From Gudongella sp964604145 (lineage in GTDB: Bacteria; Bacillota; Clostridia; Tissierellales; Tissierellaceae): a DNA stretch of 24,110 nt. The translations under genes and the position numbers were made by a program. The notes under the pieces are model-generated. The model saw nothing but the letters and a program-made list of their open reading frames with translations. It did not search any database and was not told where the DNA came from. The stretch spans positions 1 to 24,110 of the forward strand of contig CAZRXS010000020.1 in assembly GCA_964604145.1 (NCBI GenBank), read 5' to 3'. Of the stretch, positions 15,778 through 22,298 are shown piece by piece; within the stretch, counting starts at the first letter, position 1, and each line of letters opens with the position of its first letter.

Positions 15778-16259
15778 TCTTTTGTAATTTTTCCTTTTTC
15801 TGTTAAATACATTAGAGTTATTTTATCTAAGATTGGGACATCATCAACTTTTGTACATTCTAGTGTGTGAATTTTTTTACCTATGGCCTTGTCTTGCTTG
15901 AAGTTTGCTTTCATTACTTTCATAAGTGAAACTGGATGCTCGGGTTCCTTTATAGATATAAAAGCAGTATTTTCCTTGCCAATAGCTTTAGAAATCAAGT
16001 CCTCAAAATCTAAACCATCAATGCCAGGGATTAGGAAAAATTCAGTTTCTTTTTCCAAGTCTTCGAACCCTTTAACCTGAACACTCTTAAAGTTACTTTT
16101 AGCAACTGCCATTAAAGAAGCCATTAGTGGTCTTATCCCAGCAGATCTATGGCCTGATACTACAATAGATTCCTTTCTTAATATAGCTTCTTCGATATAC
16201 TTACCCTGATCTTCTGTCATAAAATTTTGTGTGACAAACTTACTTATCATCTGATTCAA
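15768..16259 (-). CDS. Hypothetical protein resembling a degenerate secretion-type P-loop ATPase
   Basis: A 163-residue soluble protein with no family I can name surely. Residues about 18-60 (EDQGKYIEEAILRKESIVVSGHRSAG) align by eye with the start of VirB11/CpaF-type ATPases (a helix, then I-L-V-S-G-x-x-x-S-G-K-T), but the Walker A lysine and threonine are gone: GHRSAGIRP replaces GxxxxGKT. Later IPGIDGLDFEDLISKAIGKENTAFISIKEPEHPVSLMKVMKA resembles the Walker B/His-box region, again without the acidic residue. It may be a nucleotide-free derivative. I chose TTG 16259 because GGGAG lies about 8 bases upstream; ATG 16248 is the alternative. Confidence 0.75.
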   Translation of the reverse strand: MNQMISKFVTQNFMTEDQGKYIEEAILRKESIVVSGHRSAGIRPLMASLMAVAKSNFKSVQVKGFEDLEKETEFFLIPGIDGLDFEDLISKAIGKENTAFISIKEPEHPVSLMKVMKANFKQDKAIGKKIHTLECTKVDDVPILDKITLMYLTEKGKITKEDF

Positions 16260-16352
16260 GATATCACTCCCTCTATTTTTCTTTGTTTTTGTATTTTTAT
16301 TGTATTCTTATTGTATCATTACACTAATAATATGCAAAGCGGAACTTTGGTA

Positions 16353-16361
16353 TGTTATAAT
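16353..16361 (+). promoter_or_regulatory. Extended -10 promoter for mgsA
   Basis: TGT-TATAAT extended -10; the start point near 16368 leaves a leader of about 18 bases carrying AAGGAGG. Confidence 0.65.
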
Positions 16362-16385
16362 CATAAATAAAAGGAGGACTATATA

Positions 16386-16856
16386 ATGAATAATGAAGTG
16401 CTTGTTATGGAAAAGAAAAAAAATATCGCCTTGATTGCTCATGATAATATGAAACACGAACTAATTCAATGGGTTAAAAAAAATGAAAAGATATTAACTG
16501 GTCATAGTTTGCTAGGTACTGGAACTACCGCTTCTTTATTAACTGCAAAAACTAATATGGAAGTTTTTGCATATAAGTCTGGTCCTATGGGTGGAGACCA
16601 ACAAATAGGATCTAGAATTTCAGAAGGTCTTATAGATATTATGATTTTCTTTTGGGATCCTTTAGAAGCACAACCACATGATCCAGATGTTAAAGCTTTA
16701 TTAAGGATTGCGGTATTATATGATATACCTGTAGCTAATAACAGGGCTAGTGCTGACTTTATACTTAGCTCACCTCTAATTAATCAAAAATATGAGAGAC
16801 ATATTTATGATTTTGAAAGGTCTCTAACTGAAAGAAATAAACTTTATAGGCAATAA
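16386..16856 (+). CDS. mgsA: Methylglyoxal synthase
   Basis: A 156-residue enzyme that converts dihydroxyacetone phosphate to methylglyoxal and phosphate, a bypass that recovers phosphate when sugar phosphates build up. The sequence shows IALIAHDNMK (H19, D20, K23), the phosphate-binding GTGTT (44-48), SGPMGGDQQIG with catalytic D71, and FFWDPLEAQPHDPDVKALLRIA (D91, H98, D101), in the same register as the E. coli enzyme. ATG 16386 follows AAGGAGG. It is a single gene under an extended -10 promoter. No glyoxalase is nearby. Confidence 0.96.
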   Translation: MNNEVLVMEKKKNIALIAHDNMKHELIQWVKKNEKILTGHSLLGTGTTASLLTAKTNMEVFAYKSGPMGGDQQIGSRISEGLIDIMIFFWDPLEAQPHDPDVKALLRIAVLYDIPVANNRASADFILSSPLINQKYERHIYDFERSLTERNKLYRQ

Positions 16857-16901
16857 CCACAAGAATTGCTACAATATCAGAAAATTATTCACGAAAATCG
16901 C

Positions 16902-16930
16902 TTGCAATTTCAAAATAAAGATGTTATTAT
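16902..16930 (+). promoter_or_regulatory. Promoter of the cold-shock gene
   Basis: TTGCAA (16902-16907), a 17-base spacer and TATTAT (16925-16930). Transcription would start near 16937, giving a leader of about 135 bases, as is usual for cold-shock genes. Confidence 0.65.
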
Positions 16931-16936
16931 AGACGT

Positions 16937-17071
16937 GAGCTTTAATTCAGAAGTAATAAAGAGTAACAATATTTTAGAACAATATTTTAGTTTGCCTTAT
17001 CGGAGTTTAACTTAAATTTATTGTTGTATGGTTACATGAATTAAAGAAATAAATTTTTTGGAGGTTATACA
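16937..17071 (+). promoter_or_regulatory. Long 5' leader of the cold-shock gene
   Basis: An AT-rich untranslated leader of about 135 bases before ATG 17072, ending in a strong GGAGG. It contains an exact 13-base tandem duplication, AACAATATTTTAG, at 16965-16977 and 16978-16990. Leaders of cspA-type genes are known to act as RNA thermosensors; a structural switch here is inferred from length and position only. Confidence 0.5.
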
Positions 17072-17269
17072 ATGAAAGGTACAGTAAAATGGTTTAATGC
17101 AGAAAAAGGGTTTGGATTTATTACTACTGAAGAAGGCAATGACGTATTTGCTCATTATTCACAAATTCAAAAAGAAGGATTTAAGACATTAGAAGAAGGT
17201 CAAGAAGTTGAATTTAACGTAGTTGAAGGTCAAAAAGGTCTTCAAGCAGAAGAAATTACAGTTATTTAA
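17072..17269 (+). CDS. cspA: Cold-shock protein (CspA family)
   Basis: A 65-residue single cold-shock domain. It opens MKGTVKWFNAEKGFGFI with the RNP1 motif KGFGFI, followed by RNP2 as VFAHYSQI (FVHFS in most homologues), and ends GLQAEEITVI. It binds single-stranded nucleic acid and acts as an RNA chaperone at low temperature. A long leader, a strong ribosome binding site and a tight terminator surround it as a single-gene unit. Which csp paralogue it is cannot be told. Confidence 0.96.
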   Translation: MKGTVKWFNAEKGFGFITTEEGNDVFAHYSQIQKEGFKTLEEGQEVEFNVVEGQKGLQAEEITVI

Positions 17270-17280
17270 CTAATCTAATA

Positions 17281-17308
17281 AACCTCTTAGAGAAATCTAA
17301 GAGGTTTT
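17281..17308 (+). terminator. Terminator after the cold-shock gene
   Basis: AACCTCTTAGA, GAAA loop, TCTAAGAGGTT then TTCT: an 11-bp stem 11 bases after the stop. Confidence 0.9.
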
Positions 17309-17376
17309 CTGTTTATATAGGCATACAAAACAAACAAATTTAATGAAGATTAAATAAAAATACAAGGAGAGATATG

Positions 17377-18123
17377 ATGACTGAGCAAAAATTAGTTGCA
17401 AAAGTTAATGGCAAAGAGATTTCTAGAGGAGATGTATTGAAATTTCTAAATGATATGGGACCTCAAATGGCTATGCAATTCCAATCTCCAGAAGGAATAA
17501 AAAGAGTTATAGAGGAGATGGTAAATCAAGAATTGCTTTTTTCAGATGCTAAAGAAGTTGGAATGGAAAATGAACCTGCATTTCAAGAAGTTCTTCAGGC
17601 CACCAAAGTTAACTTGCTAAAAGGCTATGCATTTAATAAGATTATAAAAGACATAAAAGTTGAAGAAGAAGAATTAGAAATATTTTTTAAAGAAAATAAA
17701 AAACTGTTTTCACAAGAAGAGTCTGTTAAAGCAAGTCATATTTTAATAGAAGAAAAAGACAAAGCTGACTTAGTATTGTCTAAGATAAAAGATGGGATGA
17801 ACTTTGAAGAAGCTGCAAAAGAATATTCTACTTGTCCATCTAAAGAAGCAGGCGGAAGTTTAGGTGAATTTGGAAGAGGACAAATGGTTCCTGAGTTTGA
17901 AGAAGTAGCATTTAATATGAAAGAAGGAACAATATCTAAACCAGTTAAAACGCAATTTGGTTATCATATTATTAAAGTTGATAAAAAGAACCAAGAAAAA
18001 GAAGTGGATTTTATAGAGGCAAAGCAAGAAGTAGAAAAACAACTCTTGGCTAGAAAACAGGAAGAGGAGTATAAAATTAAAATTAATGCTCTTAAGAAAA
18101 AATACCCAGTAGAAATCTACTAA
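17377..18123 (+). CDS. Cytosolic parvulin-type peptidyl-prolyl isomerase
   Basis: A 248-residue protein with no signal peptide, so it is expected in the cytosol, unlike the PrsA-type protein at 1-685. Residues 1-100 are a SurA-like N-terminal helical region (NGKEISRGDVLKFL, then EEMVNQELLFSDA). Residues about 112-208 are the PPIC rotamase (SVKASHILIEEKDKA, GGSLGEFGRGQMVPEFEEVAF, QFGYHIIKVDKK). A helical tail rich in K and E follows. Two ATGs lie in tandem; the second (17377) is 7 bases from AGGAG and preferred, with 17374 possible. The client proteins are unknown; such proteins can assist folding or bind the ribosome. Confidence 0.9.
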   Translation: MTEQKLVAKVNGKEISRGDVLKFLNDMGPQMAMQFQSPEGIKRVIEEMVNQELLFSDAKEVGMENEPAFQEVLQATKVNLLKGYAFNKIIKDIKVEEEELEIFFKENKKLFSQEESVKASHILIEEKDKADLVLSKIKDGMNFEEAAKEYSTCPSKEAGGSLGEFGRGQMVPEFEEVAFNMKEGTISKPVKTQFGYHIIKVDKKNQEKEVDFIEAKQEVEKQLLARKQEEEYKIKINALKKKYPVEIY

Positions 18124-18128
18124 TAACA

Positions 18129-18158
18129 GAACCTGTCGGCAAATTGGCGGGTTCTTTT
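18129..18158 (+). terminator. Terminator after the parvulin gene
   Basis: GAACCTGTC pairs with GGCGGGTTC (two G-U pairs), followed by TTTTATTTT. It separates the parvulin gene from the nqr genes. Confidence 0.8.
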
Positions 18159-18274
18159 ATTTTGGGTTCTGTTACTTCTACAATTAAAATAAATATTTAA
18201 ATATGTGAATAATAGATATTTAAATTTTCAAAAGATAATAGTTGAATAATTCACCAATAATGTGGTATTAATAG

Positions 18275-18280
18275 TATAAT
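18275..18280 (+). promoter_or_regulatory. Putative -10 of the nqr operon
   Basis: A consensus TATAAT lies 39 bases before the nqrB start. A -35 is weak (TTCACC at 18250-18255, 19-base spacer). Together with the terminator upstream it marks nqrB as the first gene of the operon. Confidence 0.45.
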
Positions 18281-18318
18281 AGTATATAAGGATTAACAAA
18301 AAACTTGGAGGTGATATT

Positions 18319-19302
18319 TTGTTTTCGGATATTATATCAAAATATTTTACTAAACAAAAAATGATGAGGACAGTTATTATTTCTCTTATTCCTATCATTT
18401 TAGCTTCTACATATTATTTTGGCTTAAGGGTATTATTACTTTTATTTGTGGTTAATTTATTTGGGATAGGCACAGAATATATATATGAAAAGAGAAACAA
18501 TAAAAAGGTTACAGAAGCTGTTTTGGTTACAGGAATACTTTATACTTTAACATTGCCACCGTCGACACCTTATTGGATTGCTGTGGTTGGTATTATTTTT
18601 GCTGTTCTTTTTGGGAAAATGGTATTTGGTGGGTTTGGCAAGAACATATTCAATCCAGCTCTAGTTGGTAGGGCATTTATTTATGTTTCATTCCCAGAAC
18701 CATTGACAATATCCTGGACTAATGTATCAACATCTTTTCCCGGGGGTTTTGCAAGATACATAAATCAGGGAATAGAGGCAGTATCTTCAGCAACCCCTAT
18801 GTTGGCTTATCGAGAAGCTGGTACAATGTTTCCACCTTTAGACCTTATAATAGGCAAAGTATCAGGATCAATCGGAGAAACTAGTACAATACTTATAGTA
18901 CTTGCGGGAGTTTATTTACTATATACTAAGGTAGCAGCTTGGCAAACTATGGCTGGCTGTCTCACTGGTTTTTTAGGTTTAAGTACTATATTATACTTAT
19001 CTGGAGTATCTCAAGTTCTAAATCCAATATACGGGCTTTTATCTGGAGGGTTTTTGTTTGCTACAGTTTTTATGGCAACAGATCCTATATCTTCAGCTAA
19101 AACAAAGGCTGGAAAGTGGATATATGGTATTATAATCGGAGTGGTGACTGTTATAATACGTGGGTTCGCTTTGTTTGCAGGTGGGGCCATGTTTGCAATT
19201 TTGATGGGAAATACTTTTGCGCCTATAATTGATGAAGCGATAAATGCATATAAAAGAAGTAAAAAAGAAAAAGCTAAAGAGAAAGAAGAGGTGACAGTAT
19301 GA
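18319..19302 (+). CDS. nqrB: Na+-translocating NADH:quinone reductase subunit B-like
   Basis: A 327-residue membrane protein with about 9-10 hydrophobic segments; the NqrB/RnfD family carries FMN and riboflavin and forms the ion path. It is closer to NqrB than RnfD: VTGILYTLTLPPSTPYW, FGGFGKNIFNPALVGRAF, GSIGETSTILIVLAG and FMATDPISSAKTKAGKWIYG match NqrB blocks. It lacks much of the NqrB N terminus, so is shorter than the usual 410 or so residues. The FMN attachment site is EAVSSATP with T159; a leading Asp is usual, here E153. TTG 18319 has GGAGG 7 bases upstream. The stop TGA overlaps nqrC (ATGA) and is the only TGA terminator in the window. No nqrA precedes it. Confidence 0.92.
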   Translation: MFSDIISKYFTKQKMMRTVIISLIPIILASTYYFGLRVLLLLFVVNLFGIGTEYIYEKRNNKKVTEAVLVTGILYTLTLPPSTPYWIAVVGIIFAVLFGKMVFGGFGKNIFNPALVGRAFIYVSFPEPLTISWTNVSTSFPGGFARYINQGIEAVSSATPMLAYREAGTMFPPLDLIIGKVSGSIGETSTILIVLAGVYLLYTKVAAWQTMAGCLTGFLGLSTILYLSGVSQVLNPIYGLLSGGFLFATVFMATDPISSAKTKAGKWIYGIIIGVVTVIIRGFALFAGGAMFAILMGNTFAPIIDEAINAYKRSKKEKAKEKEEVTV

Positions 19303-19889
19303 GAAAAACATTCTGGTACCCAATAGTTTTCATGTCTTTATTAACAGCTGTATTTACATTTGCTCTTGCTTTTATGGAATATTCAACAGCAGAGAGGGTA
19401 GAATCAAATCAAGACTATGAATTAGAAACTAAAATACTTTATGTTTTTGATATACCTATTGAAGATAGTTCAATAGAAGCAGTTAACAATTTATTTGAAG
19501 AGAAGATTAATAAAAATGGCGATATATACGAATATAGGGAAGATGGAGATTTAAAAGCATATGCATTCCCAGTTGATGGGTCAGGATTATGGGGAAGAAT
19601 AGAAGGGTATGTTTCAATCTCAAAGGATTATAGTACTATATTAGGTTTAACTTTTATTAGTCAAAATGAAACACCAGGTTTAGGTGGCAGGATAAGCGAA
19701 GAAGAGTATTTAAGTCAGTTTAGAGAGTTGGATATTTCAGGAAGTTCAAAGGGAGAGTATGTAGTTTACAATCCTGCGCCAGGTGGAAATGTAGATGCAA
19801 TTGCAGGTGCTACTTTGACTTCGAAATCTGTTGCTAATTTGATGAATGAAGACATACATAGATTTATTGAAGAAAGAAAGGGGGAATAA
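19299..19889 (+). CDS. nqrC: Na+-NQR subunit C-like, FMN-binding
   Basis: A 196-residue protein with one N-terminal membrane anchor (FWYPIVFMSLLTAVFTFALAF) and an extracytoplasmic FMN domain. GSGLWGRIEGYVSI, GLTFISQNETPGLGGRI and DAIAGATLTSKSV are NqrC/RnfG hallmarks. T172 in DAIAGAT is the expected covalent FMN site, with Ala where Ser is usual. It is shorter than Vibrio NqrC (about 257) and near RnfG in length, but the GSGLWG and NETPGLGG blocks favour NqrC. Attachment needs the flavin transferase ApbE, not in this window. It overlaps nqrB by 4 bases and nqrD follows after 3 bases. Confidence 0.92.
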   Translation: MRKTFWYPIVFMSLLTAVFTFALAFMEYSTAERVESNQDYELETKILYVFDIPIEDSSIEAVNNLFEEKINKNGDIYEYREDGDLKAYAFPVDGSGLWGRIEGYVSISKDYSTILGLTFISQNETPGLGGRISEEEYLSQFRELDISGSSKGEYVVYNPAPGGNVDAIAGATLTSKSVANLMNEDIHRFIEERKGE

Positions 19890-19892
19890 AGC

Positions 19893-20510
19893 ATGGCAAA
19901 ACAAAGCCCAGCAAATATACTTTCAATGGGTGTATGGTATGATAACCCAGTTTTTAGACAATTAATTGGTATATGCTCAGCATTAGCTGTAACTAACTTG
20001 ATGCTGAATTCACTTATTATGGGTATTGGTCTTACTTTTGTTACTTCTCTATCTTCTTTTACAATATCTGCTATAAGAACATTTACTCCTAAACATATTC
20101 GAATGATGGTTCAGGTGCTTATAATAGCTGCATATGTAATAATTGTAGATATATTTTTAAAAGCCTATATGCCTGAGATGAGTAAAGCACTAGGTCCTTA
20201 TGTAGGCCTTATAATAACAAATTGTATTATAATGGGTAGAGCAGAAGCCTATGCGCAAAAGAATCCTCCTATACCTGCATTGATTGATGGATTTGCAAAT
20301 GGTATAGGCTATACTCTAGTTTTACTATTTATAGCTTTTTTTAGAGAACTTATGGGTTTTGGGACATTATTTGGAATTACTATTTTAGGAGATTGGTGGA
20401 CTTCTTGGACGATAATGATTATGCCACCAAGTGCATTTTTCTTACTAGCAATAGTAATATGGATTGCACACAACATTCAAGATAAAGCTGCTGCTAAGGA
20501 GGCGAAATAA
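19893..20510 (+). CDS. nqrD: Na+-NQR subunit D-like membrane protein
   Basis: A 205-residue, six-helix NqrD/RnfE protein. Both conserved cysteines that hold the intramembrane Fe-S cluster together with NqrE are present, in QLIGICSALAVTNL and IITNCIIMGRAEAYA. The ending is typical of NqrD. With NqrE it forms the inverted-topology pair that carries electrons across the membrane. The start ATG follows GGGGGAATAAAGC, 3 bases after the nqrC stop, and the stop overlaps the nqrE start by one base (TAATG). Confidence 0.93.
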   Translation: MAKQSPANILSMGVWYDNPVFRQLIGICSALAVTNLMLNSLIMGIGLTFVTSLSSFTISAIRTFTPKHIRMMVQVLIIAAYVIIVDIFLKAYMPEMSKALGPYVGLIITNCIIMGRAEAYAQKNPPIPALIDGFANGIGYTLVLLFIAFFRELMGFGTLFGITILGDWWTSWTIMIMPPSAFFLLAIVIWIAHNIQDKAAAKEAK

Positions 20511-21100
20511 TGATTGAATTAAATCCAATGGTTATATTTATTGCAGCAATATTTACTAATAATATGATACTTTCAAACTTCCTAGGTATGTGTTCTTTTG
20601 TAGCTGTTTCTAAGGAGATTAACACTTCTCTAGGCTTAGGGCAAGCTGTAACTTTTGTGCTTGCAGGTACTTCAGTTATTAACTATTTGGTTTATAAATA
20701 TATCTTAGTCCCTTTTAATTTAGAGTTTTTAAGATTTATAATATTTATAATTAGTATTGCGGCATTTGTCCAACTTATAGAAATGATTTTAGAAAGATAT
20801 ATACCTAATCTCTACTATTCATTGGGAATATTTTTACCTTTAATAACAGTAAATTGTGCTATATTAGGTGTTTCTTTATTTATGATTATACGTGAATATA
20901 CCTTCTTTCAATCATTTGCATTTGCTGTAGGATCTGGTATTGGTTGGACATTAGCAATTGTAGCCTTAGCTGGAATTAGACAGAAACTAAAAAGAGCAAC
21001 TGTACCAAAAGGACTTGAAGGCCCAGGTATCACACTTATCGTAACTGGTCTAATGGCTCTTGCTTTTATAGGATTCTCGGGAATAGTACAAATACAATAG
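20510..21100 (+). CDS. nqrE: Na+-NQR subunit E-like membrane protein
   Basis: A 196-residue, six-helix NqrE/RnfA protein. The paired cysteines lie in SNFLGMCSFVAVSKE and ITVNCAILGVSLFM, completing the intramembrane Fe-S site with NqrD. FTNNMILSNFLG and the C-terminal GLMALAFIGFSGI also fit the family. AAGGAGG within the end of nqrD serves as ribosome binding site. Length is the same as in canonical complexes. It is followed 10 bases later by nqrF. Confidence 0.94.
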   Translation: MIELNPMVIFIAAIFTNNMILSNFLGMCSFVAVSKEINTSLGLGQAVTFVLAGTSVINYLVYKYILVPFNLEFLRFIIFIISIAAFVQLIEMILERYIPNLYYSLGIFLPLITVNCAILGVSLFMIIREYTFFQSFAFAVGSGIGWTLAIVALAGIRQKLKRATVPKGLEGPGITLIVTGLMALAFIGFSGIVQIQ

Positions 21101-21110
21101 GGGGGATCTT

Positions 21111-22208
21111 ATGAATACTATATTAATCTCAACAGCTTCAATAACTATAATAACTGCTTTATTTGCTGTTCTGCTTACAATAGCAGACAGAACAATTAAT
21201 AATTATGGTGAAGTAAAATTGGTTATTAACGATGATAAAGAGTTTATTGTTGAAGGGGGTTCATCACTACTTAGCACACTAATGTCAGAGAAAATATTTA
21301 TTCCCTCTGCTTGTGGTGGAAAAGGAACTTGTGGATACTGTAAAGTTCAAATACTTGAAGGAGGAGGCCCTGTACTAGCTACAGAAACTCCTTTTATGAC
21401 AGCTGAAGAACTTGCCGATAATGTGAGGTTATCTTGTCAGTGCAAGGTTAAAGAAGATATAAGAATTCAAATACCAGAAGAATTATTTAATGTAAAAGAG
21501 CTTGAAGTCGTGGTTGAGGAAATAGAAGATTTAACTGATGTAATTAAAAAACTGCGCTTTAAATTGCCTGAAGGTGAGGAATTTAACTTTAAACCGGGTC
21601 AATATGTACAGCTTAAGGCACCTTTATATGAAGGAAATGATGAAGAGGTTTATAGGGCTTATTCTATTGCATCTTCTCCAACTGTAAAGGGTTATATTGA
21701 GCTTGTAATTGGCTTTGTTCCTGAAGGAATAGCAACTACCTATGTTCATCATCATTTAAATATTGGAGATAAAGCGTCTATTAATGGACCATTTGGTGAT
21801 TTTTATTACCATGATAATGATAGGGAAATGATTATGGTAGCAGTTGGAACAGGAGTTGCACCTATATTGTCATTGCTCAATTATATGAAGGCAAATGATA
21901 TAAAAAGAAAAGCTAGATTTTATTTTGGAGCCAAAACTCCAGATGATTTATTTATGCTGGATTATTTTAAAGAATTAGAAGACACGCTATACGACTTTAA
22001 ATTTATACCTACTCTATCTAGAGTAAAAGATGATGATCCATGGAAAGGAGAACGAGGTAGAGTTAATAATGCTATTGAAAAACTACTTGAAGATGGAGAT
22101 AACAAAGAAGCATACCTATGTGGTAATGAACCAATGATAGATAGTGTTGTTAAGTCTTTAACTGATAAATCATTGCCTGAAGAATTGATTTACTACGATA
22201 AATTCTAG
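21111..22208 (+). CDS. nqrF: Na+-NQR subunit F-like NADH dehydrogenase (2Fe-2S, FAD)
   Basis: A 365-residue protein: one N-terminal membrane helix (4-24), a plant-type ferredoxin domain (35-125), an FAD domain and an NADH domain. The cluster cysteines C68, C74, C77 and C109 have the spacing of Vibrio NqrF (6, 3, 32); an extra C111 is adjacent. RAYS at 182-185 is the FAD motif, GTGVAP (246-251) the NAD motif, and CGNEPM the C-terminal NADH motif. It is about 40 residues shorter than Vibrio NqrF, mainly in the reductase half. It oxidises NADH at the inner face and feeds the membrane subunits. RBS GGGGG precedes ATG 21111; a strong terminator closes the operon right after it, without nqrA. Confidence 0.93.
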   Translation: MNTILISTASITIITALFAVLLTIADRTINNYGEVKLVINDDKEFIVEGGSSLLSTLMSEKIFIPSACGGKGTCGYCKVQILEGGGPVLATETPFMTAEELADNVRLSCQCKVKEDIRIQIPEELFNVKELEVVVEEIEDLTDVIKKLRFKLPEGEEFNFKPGQYVQLKAPLYEGNDEEVYRAYSIASSPTVKGYIELVIGFVPEGIATTYVHHHLNIGDKASINGPFGDFYYHDNDREMIMVAVGTGVAPILSLLNYMKANDIKRKARFYFGAKTPDDLFMLDYFKELEDTLYDFKFIPTLSRVKDDDPWKGERGRVNNAIEKLLEDGDNKEAYLCGNEPMIDSVVKSLTDKSLPEELIYYDKF

Positions 22209-22215
22209 AAAAATT

Positions 22216-22241
22216 GTCTCTTCTTACGAGGAGACTTTTTT
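22216..22241 (+). terminator. Terminator of the nqr operon
   Basis: GTCTCTTC pairs with GAGGAGAC (one G-U pair) around TTAC, then a run of T. It begins 8 bases after the nqrF stop. Confidence 0.9.
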
Positions 22242-22258
22242 ATTTTTAAGCGTAGATA

Positions 22259-22267
22259 TGGTATAAT
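22259..22267 (+). promoter_or_regulatory. Extended -10 promoter for the RelA/SpoT-like gene
   Basis: TGG-TATAAT extended -10; the start point near 22274 leaves a leader of about 25 bases with GAGGAGG. Confidence 0.65.
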
Positions 22268-22298
22268 ATTTATAGATCTTTAAACGAGGAGGTTTATA

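Noticed and set aside
16965..16990. Tandem repeat as part of a CRISPR array
   Set aside because: Only two abutting 13-base copies with no spacers and no cas genes.
18319..22208. Naming the operon rnf
   Set aside because: RnfB and RnfC are absent, the last gene is a clear NqrF, and NqrB/NqrC blocks (NPALVGRAF, GSIGETST, GSGLWG, NETPGLGG) fit Nqr better than Rnf.
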